Shown here one piece after another: positions 14,135 to 27,046 of a stretch of DNA of 64,000 nucleotides. The stretch lies in NCBI GenBank assembly GCA_002104895.1, contig MCFG01000066.1:22501-86500 (forward strand). The letters run 5' to 3'. How positions within the stretch are numbered: position 1 is the first letter of the stretch; every line of letters starts with the position of its first letter. The notes under the pieces are model-generated. The model had not been told where the DNA came from, searched no databases, and saw only the letters and a list, made by a program, of their open reading frames with translations. Position numbers and translations under genes: made by a program. This stretch comes from Anaeromyces robustus. Its lineage: Eukaryota > Neocallimastigomycota > Neocallimastigomycetes > Neocallimastigales > Neocallimastigaceae.

Positions 14135-15308
14135 ATGGATGTAAGATTTTTTTTTTTTTTTCTTAATTTTAATTATTAAATGTTATTTTTTATAATAATG
14201 ATGAAATCCAAAATATAATATATTAAAATATAATTGTTGATGATTTTTGATGGATACATAATATATATTATACATCATTTGAAAATTCATTAGACTTTTT
14301 TTTTTTATTATGTAATTCTTTTTCTTTTTCTTTTTCTTTTTTTTTTTTTATTATTATTATTATTTATATATTATTTTTTTTCTTATTATTAACGGTTTTT
14401 ATATATTTAAATGTAAATGAATAATAAAAAAAAAAGATTCAAAAAGAATTCGATAATATTATTTCAAAGTAAGTATCTTAACATTTTTAATATTAATGAT
14501 AAAAAAATATAATTATTAAAATCTATTTTTTTTTTAACCAATTATAATTTGAATTGATTATTAGAACCCAAGGTTTACAAGCAATAATAGTCAGTGATAA
14601 AGATGGAGTAATACTAATTCAATGTATATAAATTAGTTTATTTAATATCACTTATATATGTATATAATAATAATAGTTTATATATATTTAATGTTATTCA
14701 TTATTAATACAAAATTTGTTAAACCATTTAATATAATTTTAGCCACAAATCCAGCTTTTTCATTAAATAATATTGATTCTTCATTATCAACTTCATTTGC
14801 AGTTGCTTGTGATCAAGTAATTATAACATAAAAAATAAAATTTATAACAATAAATTCTAAATTTCAAATTACTAAAAAATGTAAATTTTTTTTTTTTTTT
14901 TTGGTTTTATTTTATTTAATGTAAAATAAATTTTAAATAAAAAGATTGGTAAAATTGGTCTTTCAAAAAATAAAAGTATAACAACATTTTATAAATATCA
15001 CCAAATGATTCAATTTAACTATAATCCACTAATTATTACTTTTATTGCTGATAAAAATGCTAATACAGGTAAAATAATACAACCATTATATAATAATTAA
15101 TAACTTTATTTTTATAATTATTACTATATATTATATATTTTTTTTTTCTTAAAAAAATAACAAAATATATAATTATCTTATTTTAAATATAATATTTTAA
15201 AATTAAGGTTATTTATTAAATATTGGCAATGATTTTGAAAAACCCTTAAGTGCTATAGCAAATTCAATTGTTAATTCTGAAAATAATAATTATAACAATA
15301 AACAATAA
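14135..15308 (+). CDS. LAMTOR3: LAMTOR3/MP1-like Ragulator subunit (roadblock fold)
   Basis: Six exons join in frame into 131 residues: 14135-14140, 14437-14468, 14565-14623, 14743-14816, 14945-15068, 15208-15308. The first exon holds only Met-Asp. The protein shows the family landmarks GLQAIIVSDKDGVILIQ near the N-terminus, SFAVACDQIGKIGLSKNKSI in the middle, and FIADKNANTGYLL near the C-terminus, in the order seen in LAMTOR3. The length is close to the human protein (124 aa). In animals it dimerises with LAMTOR2 in the lysosomal Ragulator complex, which anchors Rag GTPases for TORC1 signalling and scaffolds MAP kinase. A vacuolar-membrane scaffold role here is inference. The tail ends in Asn-rich sequence. 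Its reach depends on a 6-base first exon, so the exact start is less certain than the rest. Confidence 0.88.
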
Positions 15309-15419
15309 ACAATTAAATATTAAACAATAATAATTGTAACAATAAACAGTAATATCAAACAATAATAATTATAACAATAAACAGTAATATTAAACAATAA
15401 TGATAATAATAATAAATTG

Positions 15420-15453
<34 letters not shown>

Positions 15454-16232
15454 ATAAAATATAAAGATTTGTATATATATATAATTTCAAATTTAATATT
15501 AGAAAAGGAATAACAACAATATATCGCTATTTCTCTGTTGTTTGTTGTTTAAAATATCCTTTAAAATAATACTATTAGTAACACCAAAATTATAAATTAA
15601 ACAATAATTGAATATAAATAAACTTTATAAAATAAAATAAAATTGTAAATAATTTATTTTAACATAGTTATTTTATTATTAAATTATTTATAAAATTTTT
15701 GTTATTTTATATTATTTATATATATTATATAATTTTTTTTTTTTTTTTCATATTTATATTACATATATATATTATATTTTCTTCTATTATTATTTTTTTT
15801 TTTTCTATTTCTTGACTTTACAATGGAATATTATCCAAATTTAAAAAATATTGATAAAATATATTGATATTATATTTATATAAAATTATTTTTTACATAT
15901 ATTATATATTTATATATAAACAAGGTTAAAAAAAAAAAAGAAAAAGGAAAAAAGAGAAGAAGAAAAATCAAATACTAAAACTGTTTTATAAACATTCTAT
16001 GATTTATTAATAAAATAAATAAAAAAAATAATAATAATAAAATTATATACTATATAATACTAAAAAAAATAATAATAATAAACATTGCAATATATATTTA
16101 TTATCAGTTGGAATATTATAAAAAAAAAAAAAAAATAAAAAATAAAAGATAGTAAGTTAATATTATATATATATATATTTATCATAAAGATAGATAGTAA
16201 AAAGATTCGTATATTTTTTCTCTTTTTCTTTT

Positions 16233-16275
<43 letters not shown>

Positions 16276-16478
16276 TTTGTTGGTATTAATTATTGCTTTC
16301 CTTTTTTATTATTATTATTATTATTATCATTTATATGAAAATGTTTTATTTTATTGAGTAAAAGTTAATTTAATATTTTGTTTTTTGTTTTTTTTTTGTT
16401 TTTGTTTTTGTTTTAAAAAATTTTGATTTTTGTTTTTGTTATTTTATAAAGAATTAATTTATTTTTGGATAAAAAATT
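15309..16478. other. convergent spacer
   Basis: This lies between two convergently transcribed genes. It holds poly-A at 15420-15450, poly-T at 16236-16272, a TTTTTG tract at 16379-16440 and repeats of AAACAATAATAATTATAACAAT at 15310-15400. No gene was seen. Confidence 0.75.
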
Positions 16479-17372
16479 TTAAATATTAATTAAATTAAAT
16501 AATAAACTAAGACCAATAATAGCTGATGTAATTGTAATTTTTCTTGATTTTGAATGTGTTTCAGATAAATATATTTCAATACATGAAGTAGCTAAAAGAA
16601 TACTGAAATAAAAAGCTGGTATATAATTTTCAATTAATGCCATTCTTCTTAATACAAGATATGGTATATAATGACAAATCCATCCAATAAATGAAATAAT
16701 AGCACCTGTATTATAAATATTTTTTGCAGAATATTTTTCTATTCAATTGTAATAAAAAAAAATAAATGATTTAATTAATAATGATGATTATTATGAAATT
16801 TCATTATAATGTATATATAAAAAGAAAGACAAAGAAAAATAAAAAATAAATAAATAAATAAATAAATATAAATAAATAAATAAATAAATTATTACCAATT
16901 GTATCAATATCAAAACAAGCAGTATTCTTGTCACGAATAATTTTTCTAAAAAGGATAATAGGGAAAGCAACAATACCAGCAAAAGCAATATTCCAACTAA
17001 AAGTATTTAATTTAAAATGAGAAACTTCTGATTTATTAGTAAACATCATAGTTACTAAATTAGTTAATATATTTGTATTTAAAAAGTATTTATAATAAAA
17101 AAAAATTATATATATATAAGAATAAATGATTAGTGATATTTATAATAATTATTGAATAAAAAAAATTATTATTAATTTATATATATTTACATTTATTCAA
17201 AGTTGGCCAAAAGAATGGTCTAAAAGTTTGTTCATAATTACCATATTCACCAGTACTCATTTTCCATTTATACATAAAACTGGAAATAACACCTTTTGTT
17301 TCTAAAGTAAATGATTCCTTTTTGAATTTTTCATCTTCTATATTAATATATATATTTATATTTACATATTTA

Positions 17373-17466
<94 letters not shown>

Positions 17467-20400
17467 ATTATTATTATTATAATTATTATTATCTTTCATT
17501 GAATTATACAATTTTTTTATATTAAAAAGGAAAAAAAAAAAAAAAATCTAAATAATATATATACCTTCATTTAAATTAGCATATGCAAATACCCAAGTAG
17601 ATCCTTCACTTTGACCTTTTTTACAAGTTATTCTTGGTTCTGTAACACCATCATTAATAAAAATGGAATGAGGTTCACTAGTTAAATAACAATTAGCTTT
17701 AATATTATGTAATCTAAATTTGGTTTTTCCAATTTTAATACCATTTGATTTGAAAATACCAACAATTTCAACCTTCCAATATTCTTTAGAATCTAAAATT
17801 TTTAAATAACCACCAGTTGAAACATTGTAAGAAGAAGCTTTATTTCTTTTTTTAAATTTATCATCTTTACTGTTATTATTTAAGAAAAAAAAATATTATT
17901 ATAAAATATCGTATATCATTTTATATCATTTTATATCATTTTATATCATTTTATATCATTTTGTATCATTTTATATCATTTTATATTATTTTATATTATT
18001 TTATATTATTTATATTGAATATAAAAAAAAATATAAAAAAAAAATTATATATTAATATATATTTTATCAGAAAAAAGAATTGGTAAATAAAATACTCATA
18101 TATATAATCTAAATGATTATTATTATATATATTACTTTGTATTAATTCTAATAAATTTCCTATTTTCATTATTTCTTAAACGAACATATGACATATGTTT
18201 TAATTTTTCAGTATTTGATTTAGAATCAGATCTAATAACTGTCCATAGAGAGGAAGGTTTAACTGTAAGACTATTATATATTTCTGTATTATTGTAATTA
18301 ATATCAAGAACGCCATTATAACTTATATAACCACCATAAGCATAATTCCTAATAAGAACATCAGAATTAAAAGTAGCTTCAATATTGGATTTATCTTTTA
18401 AATATAAATAATCGTTATTAAGATTATGATCACTTGGAATAACTGAAGAAATACATAAAAAAATAACTAATGGTAAACCAAGTGCAGTTAAAAATGAACC
18501 TGCCATTTTTCGAGAAATTTCACTCTGAATAAGTAGTTAAAAAAAAAATAAATTCAATTTATTTATTTAATTATTTATTAATTTATAAATATTATTAAAA
18601 ATTAAATAAAATATTAATATTTTAACATTAAATCATTACATATCATTAAAAATAAATAAATAAATAAAATATTAATATTAAAAATCAATATTAATTTATT
18701 ATTATATATAAATAAATTATAAATATATAATATAATATTAATATTTCATACATTTGATAATTTGTTATTTCCTTTAATATCTAAACCATTTTTTATAGAA
18801 ATTACAATACCAGTGAAATATGTTAATATTCCATTCCAATTCAAACTGTATTTATTGTATTTATTTGTATTTATTGAAATATTAATATAATATTAATATA
18901 TTAATATTATATTAAACTTCTTAAAAAATTTAAAAAATAAAAAATTTGTTTTATTTTGAAGAAAAATAATTACCATAATGATAAACCGGAACTATATAAT
19001 ATAATAGTATACATACATATTTAGTATGATTAATTAATAAGAATATTTATATTTAAAAAAATAATAAAAAATTATATTAATAGTATTAATATATTTATAT
19101 ATCTTACCAAATTGCTATATAATTTTTTAATATGAAGAATTTTATATAATAAAAGATACAATTAATATATACAATATTTATAATATATATATATTATTAA
19201 TAAATAAAAAATATATTATTTATACATACAAGAACCTAAAACATATTTATAATCTTCTGGAGTATATGAACTTATGGATTAATAGAAATAAAAATGAAAA
19301 ATAATTAATATTAAAAATTTATTTATTGATATAAAAAAAAACTAAATGGTTTTATAATTAATAATTAATACATACAGTTTTGACCAGAAATAAATACCAA
19401 TGAATAATATTAAAGTATATGGAGAATATGAAGCATTTAATCTATGAAATATTATATTTATATTATTAAATTAAAAGTTATTTTTCGATTTTTTTTTTTT
19501 TTTTTGCATATGTATTAATATAAAAAAATATGAATATTGTTTGACATAAAAAAATATAATATATATATATATATATATAATAATAATAATTACATTGAAT
19601 TCATATTAAAAATGCTATCTATAAATTGGTTATTGAAAAAATCCATATGTTAGATGTAAAGTGTAAATATTTCATAAACAAAATATATATATATATATAT
19701 ATATTAATATCATATTTTTTAAATTTATTAAAATTTATAAATGACAATAATATTTACTGAATAAAACTAATGATCCTCCAATTAAAGAGGAAAGATCTGA
19801 ATTTCCGAAATTTTTAATTGAAAGATATGTTAACTATTTATATCAATAATGAATTTATATATTTTACATATATATTATCATATAATATAATTAGAGTTAA
19901 GAAAAATGTATAAAAAGGAAAAAATAAAAAAAATTAATATATCATATATATATTATAATTAAAAATGCAATTTAATAATTTAGTAACTTACACATATACA
20001 AATATTATTTATGATAACCTGAACTGATTGTAGTAATGGTACTGTAAATGGATTTGTAATATCAATGAATTCATTATCATTTTTTATACTTTTGATTTTT
20101 AAACATTGAATAAAATATATATTAAATGTATTAAATTAAATAATTCAAATTAATACATCTAATAATATACTAATTAATTCATCAATTATAAAATACGTAC
20201 CCAAATGATAAGAATTTTTTTATAAAGTATGGTTGATTATCTTAAATTTGATTAATATATGATGAAATTAATAATAGGAAAATTTTTAATTACAAAAAAA
20301 AAAAAAAAAAAAAAAAGAATTTGTAAATTATCATTTTTTATAAAAATTGCCAATAATATAAATAATTAAATATTTACCAAGATAAAGATTCTTTTTTATA

Positions 20401-20923
20401 TTTTCAGCACCTTCATATGATTTACAGAAGTTTAAAATATTCAACCCTAGTGAAATTAAACTCAAACCTATTAAATATATTTTATCATTTTTTGTAAATC
20501 CTTTAACTATGAACTTATTCCCCTTTTTATAATAATCATACTTTTATTGTTTTTTTATTAGTTTTATTTTGTTTTTGTTTTATTTTGTTTTTTATTAATA
20601 GATATAATAAAATTAATATTAATATTTAATAAATAATTTTTAACCATATGATTAAAAATGTATTATCTAATATAAATTTATGAATATAATATAATACTAA
20701 CACTGCCTTTATTTTTATTTTCCTTAAAATAAAATGAAAAAATATTACTTAAGCTTAATTTTTTCTCATTTTTAACATTATTATTATATAAATCGTCGTT
20801 GTATGTTGAAATATTTATATTATCAGAATATTGACCGTAAATACTATATTCATTTTCATTGTAATCACTTTGTCTTCTATAATAATTTCTATTATAATTA
20901 TAATTATAATATGGGATATCCAT
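16479..20923 (-). CDS. protein O-mannosyltransferase (PMT) homologue, probably catalytically dead
   Basis: About fifteen exons on the minus strand can be joined in frame to roughly 650 residues. The N-terminus is a Tyr/Asn-rich cytosolic stretch. A hydrophobic helix (KIYLIGLSLISLGLNILNF) and further membrane segments follow. A lumenal MIR-type region of about 200 residues carries IRNYAYGGYIS and FRLHNIKANCYLTS (exons at about 18132-18530 and 17568-17870). The C-terminus has the PMT membrane bundle signature HYIPYLVLRRMALIENYIPA (16520-16710). GT39 PMTs transfer mannose from dolichyl-phosphate to Ser/Thr in the ER and normally carry an Asp-Glu pair in FDE.HFG and a DVHPPLGK motif in lumenal loop 1. 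Here the matching residues read FIKKFLSFG and FIDITNPFTVP, so the acidic pair and the HPP motif are gone. The frame is intact, suggesting a retained pseudoenzyme. The first donor (near 20690) is ambiguous. Confidence 0.82.
17375..17466. repeat. (ATT)n in PMT-like intron
   Basis: About thirty ATT triplets between two exons of the minus-strand PMT-like gene. Confidence 0.9.
17913..18010. repeat. 10-bp tandem repeat in PMT-like intron
   Basis: The decamer TTATATCATT repeats about nine times with one G variant, then decays to TTATATTATT. It sits inside an intron of the PMT-like gene. Confidence 0.9.
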
Positions 20924-22415
20924 TTATGATTTTTTTTTTATGTATTATTTTGATTATATAAATGGTATAATAAATAAATATATATATATATATATACGTA
21001 GATGTAATATATATATTATTCTTTTTATTATTATTTATTTATTATTTATTATTTATTATTTGCTTGATTTATTATTAAATATAATAAAATCAATGATTTA
21101 TAATAAATATTAATAAAAAAAAATTAAATAAATATATAAATATATAAAATAACTATGATTTGATAATGAATAAAATATATATATGTTTTAAAAAAAAAAG
21201 ATTCGAAAAAAAAAAAAATGAAGATATATATATATATATATATGATGTAATTAATAATAATATTAATAATATAGTTTTATAAATATCATAATTTATTTAT
21301 AAAAAATCTTTTTTAATTAAAATATTCTTCCTTCTATTTTTTTGTTTTTTGTTTTTGTTTTTTTTGTTTTTGTTTTTTTTTTTTTTTTTTAATAATTTTA
21401 CTATTAAAAAATAATATTGAAAAAAAAAGTATATAATATAAAATTATGACAAAAAAAAAGATTATAATTTATAGATAATGAAATATTTTTAAAATAAAAC
21501 TTATATAAAATATGAATTTTAACTATAAGAAATTAATTAAAAAAAATAACGAACTAATAAAATGATAGCTTTTATCCCAAAAAATTTATATTTAAATGAT
21601 TATAATAATCATTTTTATAATTATATTTTATAATTCTTTTATAAGAAATTTTTCCCTTTTTTTATTTTTTGGGTTTTTGTTAAATATTATATTATTCTAT
21701 CATATCATGTTTTCTATATATTTTTAGATACAAAATATAAACATAAAAATAAAAATTAAAATTTAAAGTTTAAAATAATTATCAAATATTGAATATTTTT
21801 AAAAGAAAATATATATATATAAAATAAAATATAACAAAATAAAAAAAAATATAATTAAATAACAATTTTAGGGAAGCAATATAATATCATTTTTTCATAA
21901 TAAAATATATATAAAAAAAAAAAAAAAAAAAAAAAAAAGCATATAAAATATATTAAATATAAATTAGAACCATATTTATATATATTATAGTATCTTTCAT
22001 ATGAATATATATATATATTCCTTTTTTTATAATCCTTATTTATATATACTAAAAATAGCTTATTTTTATATCTTAAAATGAAAATAAAATAAAAAGGTTT
22101 GTCACCATATAAGATTTATTAAATAATAGTATTTAAAAAAAAAATTTAAAAAATTTTTTTTTATAAAATGTCAAAAGTTTAAATATATCAATAATACCCT
22201 TCTCCCAATTATTTGATTTAAACTTTATAACTTTATCTATATTAATATAAAAAATAAGCATATAAAAAAACTACCAAAATTATCATTTATTGTTATTTTT
22301 TTAATCAAAATGAAATGATTAAATATTACAATGTCATAATAAATAAACATTACAATGTCATAATAAAAACTTTATAATTAATTTTAATAATTATATTTGA
22401 CAGGGATTTTTTTTC

Positions 22416-22536
<121 letters not shown>

Positions 22537-22880
22537 AAGAAAGAAAATTTAGATATTATTAGTTTTTTATAAAATTATTTGAAAAAGCTAATAAATTAAA
22601 ATATTGTTTTTTTTTTTTTCTATAAAAATATCTGTCATTATAAAAAACTACTACATATAAGTGTATATAAGTAACACTATTTACATCTTTGATTTTTACC
22701 ATTAACGACTTTCTGAGATTTAATTGTAATATTTATTTTTATTTTTAGATTATTCTTTATTACAGTAATTATAAATTTAATATTTAGAATAATAATATAT
22801 AATATTATTTTATATTTATTTGTAATTTAAAATTTAATAATTAATACATTAAAAACTTGGCTTTGTATAGTAATACAATA

Positions 22881-22881
22881 T

Positions 22882-22980
<99 letters not shown>

Positions 22981-22982
22981 TA
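22881..22982. repeat. (TTTA)n array
   Basis: About twenty-five TTTA units, some 350 bases from the previous array and in the same orientation. Confidence 0.95.
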
Positions 22983-23651
22983 AAAATATTAAATAATATT
23001 ATATATATTTTATTTATCCTTTCACTTTGTACAGTAATTATTTAAGGTATTATTATATTTAAAATAATATTAGTTTTTGGTTATAATAATGTAACATTTA
23101 AAATAATATTTATAATAAAATCTTTTTAAAAAAGTTTATTTTTATATTATAATTTTTATTAGTTATTTACTATAAATATTTTCTCAAATATTTTAGAAAA
23201 TTGAAATAATATATATATATTTTATTAATAATGTTTATTATTATTATAATAAAAATATTATATACGGTTTATTATAATAAACTGTATATAATGTCATTAA
23301 GTGAAAGATTCAAAAAATAAAAAAAAGTAGTATTTTAAATGATTTAAATAATCAAAGTATTATAGTTATATTATGATTTGATTAAATAATCATACATATA
23401 TAGTATATAGTATAACATTTTTAATATACTTTTATTTAACAGAATATATCATTAATTACATATTTATAACAACAAATAATAGTTAAAATGATATTGATAT
23501 AATATACCCGGATAATAGTAAAAAAAATTATTAGATTAGGTTTATCTTATTTATTAATAGGTTAGGGTATCGAACTATAAAAAATAAGATAAATTCCATG
23601 TTTTTAGGAAAATTTTAAATATGATATTATATAATATTATATTATATTATA

Positions 23652-23690
23652 TTATTTTATTATTATATTAAAAATATAATAATAAAATAA
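23652..23690. repeat. perfect 18-bp inverted repeat (hairpin)
   Basis: Arms at 23652-23669 and 23673-23690 are perfect reverse complements around a three-base AAA loop. No gene flanks it closely, and the arms are A/T only, so it could have arisen by chance expansion of A/T repeats. Confidence 0.8.
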
Positions 23691-24545
23691 AACAAAAAAG
23701 AATGATTTTCAAATCTTTGTTTGAAATAAAATTTTAGTATTTCGTTTAAAAATTATTATTATTTATTATTATTTATTTACTAATTTATTATTATAATATA
23801 TATTATATATATTAATAAGTATTATTTTAAAACATTTATATATTTTATGATATTTTACAATATATTTTAAATTAAATCTAATGCTTTTTATTTTAAGGTA
23901 ATACAATTTTTATTAATTAATAAATATTTATTGTAATATATTGTAATATACTGTTTGTAATATATCAATTATAATATTGTAAGTATTGTATTAAACTTCT
24001 CAAACTTTATATATTAATTTTTAATCATAAATTAATTTATGAATCACTTAATGTACGAAATTATTAAACATAATACATTAAAATACATTCCTTATAAATA
24101 TTGATTTATTTTAATATAAGAAAATTATATTAATTAATCTTAATATATTGTAAATATAATAACAATAAATTAATATTATATGAAATATAAATTAATTTTG
24201 TAATAGATACTTCAAATTATAATTCTTTTTTTTATTTTTTAATAATAAAGTACAAAGCTTAAATACTTTTCTTTTTTTATATAAGAAAATAGAATATTTA
24301 TTAGTTTATTAATATTTGACTTAAAAAACTATCTTCCAATAAAAACAATTAAATATAATTTACTATATTATATATTGTATTTAATTATCTATATTATATT
24401 GAATATTTAATTAGTTGATAAATAAAATGAATGTATGAATAGAGTAACAAAACAAGTTATAATTGAATGAATATATAATATATAATTTAAATAAATATAT
24501 AAATGAAAAAAAGTTTAATTATTATAAGAATTATTATTAAATATA

Positions 24546-24546
24546 A

Positions 24547-24589
<43 letters not shown>

Positions 24590-24594
24590 GAAAA

Positions 24595-24629
<35 letters not shown>

Positions 24630-24668
24630 AATATTAGAAAATAAATAAATATTTAATAAATAAATAAA

Positions 24669-24720
<52 letters not shown>

Positions 24721-24722
24721 AC
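24546..24722. repeat. (AAAT)n array
   Basis: About forty AAAT units with three short interruptions, in the opposite strand sense to the TTTA arrays upstream. Confidence 0.92.
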
Positions 24723-27046
24723 TATATTGATATAGGAATTTTAATTTTATAAGTAAAATTTTAAAAAAATTTTTTTTTTCTTCGTAAACCTATTCTGTAA
24801 ATTTACAATTTAAATATATATTTCTTTTTTTTTTTTTATTAAATAATTTATTTTATTTTTCTTTTCATTTGTTATTTTTATAATAATAATAATATATTAT
24901 TATTATAATATTTGTTATTGTTTTAATTTTGTAATATAGAAAAGAAGCTATTACTATTTATTATAATTTAGTAATACCTTGAATTGTGTATATCCAAATT
25001 TAATCTCAATACAGCAAATTTATAAAACAATAACATAACAACAACAACAACAATAATAATATATATATATAAAAATCGATAAAAGAAAAAGAAGAATAAA
25101 AAAAATAAAAGAAGAAAAAAAAATAATAGTAAAGATAAAAAAATATTGAAATATATATTTATGAAAATATTACTATTTTAAAAAGTAATTTTCTTTTTTA
25201 TTATATTTTATTTATTTTATTATATTTTATTTATTTTCTTTTTTTATTATATAATAATAAATAAATAAATAATAAATAAATTAAAAAACAATTATATTTA
25301 AATATATATATGTAAAACAAAAAACAAAAACAAAAAACAAAAAAGAAAAAAGAAAAATAAAAACAAAAACAAAAACAAAAGCAAAACAAAACAAACAAAA
25401 CAAATAAAACAAACAAAATAGACGAAAAAAGGATTTTAATTAGAAAATAAAAAATAATTGAAAAAAGGAAGAATTCAACCTAAATCAATAAAATAATAAA
25501 CAAATAAGAAATTTTAAAAATAGAAATTTATATATATATATAATTTTTTTTATTTAAGTTGATATTATAATTTCATTTTATGAATAAAAATCAACATAAC
25601 AAAAAAAAAAAAAATAAAAACAACTTATTAAGTATTTACAATTTTGAAAATAAGTATAACAGGAAAAGGATAATACCAAAAAAAAGAAATAATTTTTTAA
25701 AAGGAGAAACTTTTTGAATTATTAAATTATTAAATTTAATTTACTGTTGTCGCTATTATAAAAGTTGACTTTAATTTATAATTAATATATTTGAAACACA
25801 AATAAGAAATAAAATAAATATTATTAAATTTTAATTTATAATTAGTAAATTTCAAATATGATATAATGTATATTATAATTAAGAATTATTACAATTAAAT
25901 TCAATTAAAAAGAAAATATTATAATATATATTATAAGAATTTTAATAATCATAATAACATTATCCTTTTTTTTAATATAAATTTCTATTATAAATTATTT
26001 AAAAAAGGAATCAATAATTATAAATTATTAATCGAAAATAATTATAAAGATATAGAAATCAAGTCGTTGAAAAAAATCATTTAATTTTATAAGAAAAATA
26101 ATTTATTTAGAACGAAAATAATTTAAACATTTCGATTAATATATTAAAAATATTCACCAATTTTTTTTTTTTTATTTTTTTTTATATGAATATTTTGATA
26201 TTTTTTTTTTAAATAAAGAAATTAAAATTACAATACAAATTATTTTAACTTTAATAAAAAGAAAATTAATAATATACTTTTTAAATTCTTCAATATTATA
26301 AACATTATTAATTTCATCAATATTATAAACAAAATATAAATTAATTTAATATTTATTTATAATAGAACGACTTATTAGTAATTTTAATAATATTTATAAT
26401 TTTATATTTATTATTAATTTTTTTTTTAAATCTAAATCTAAATTTTATTTTATTTTTTTTTATATTATATTATATATATATTATTTTTTTCGTTATATAA
26501 TATATATATAAATATTCAAAGAGAAAATTTTTTAATAGTTATTATTAATATATAGATATTTAATAAAATATTACTAATATTAAAAAAATAATAATAATAA
26601 AATGTCATGGACATTTTAATTAAAAAAAAAATAAAGCATTATTTAAATTATTAAAATAAGAAGAAGCTTGACGATGATACTAAGTTGTTATTTTTTTTAA
26701 AAAAAGAAGATATTACTGAAATTAAATAATATATGCTTATCATAATAATAATCAAAATTATTACTATTATTATTACCACTTCTTGTTTTTGTTTTTTGTT
26801 TTTTGTTTTGTTTTAGTTTTGATTTTTGTTTTTTAATGTTATTTTTTGTTTTTTCTGTTCTGTATTGTTTATTTGAAATTATATTTTTATTTTTATTTTT
26901 ACTTTTATTATTATTATTATAATTTTTATTTCACTTAATTTAAAAAATAAAAATAAAAAATAAAAATATTAAAAATGTTAAATGTTGATAATGATAATAA
27001 TAATAATAGACCTTTTTATTTATTCATTTATTTAATTTAATTTAAT

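Noticed and set aside
17913-18010. CRISPR-like array
   Set aside because: The repeats are contiguous decamers with no spacers, in a eukaryotic intron.
23510-23600. Possible tRNA
   Set aside because: A GGTTAGGGTATCGAACT segment looked T-arm-like, but no cloverleaf, acceptor pairing or anticodon arm could be drawn.
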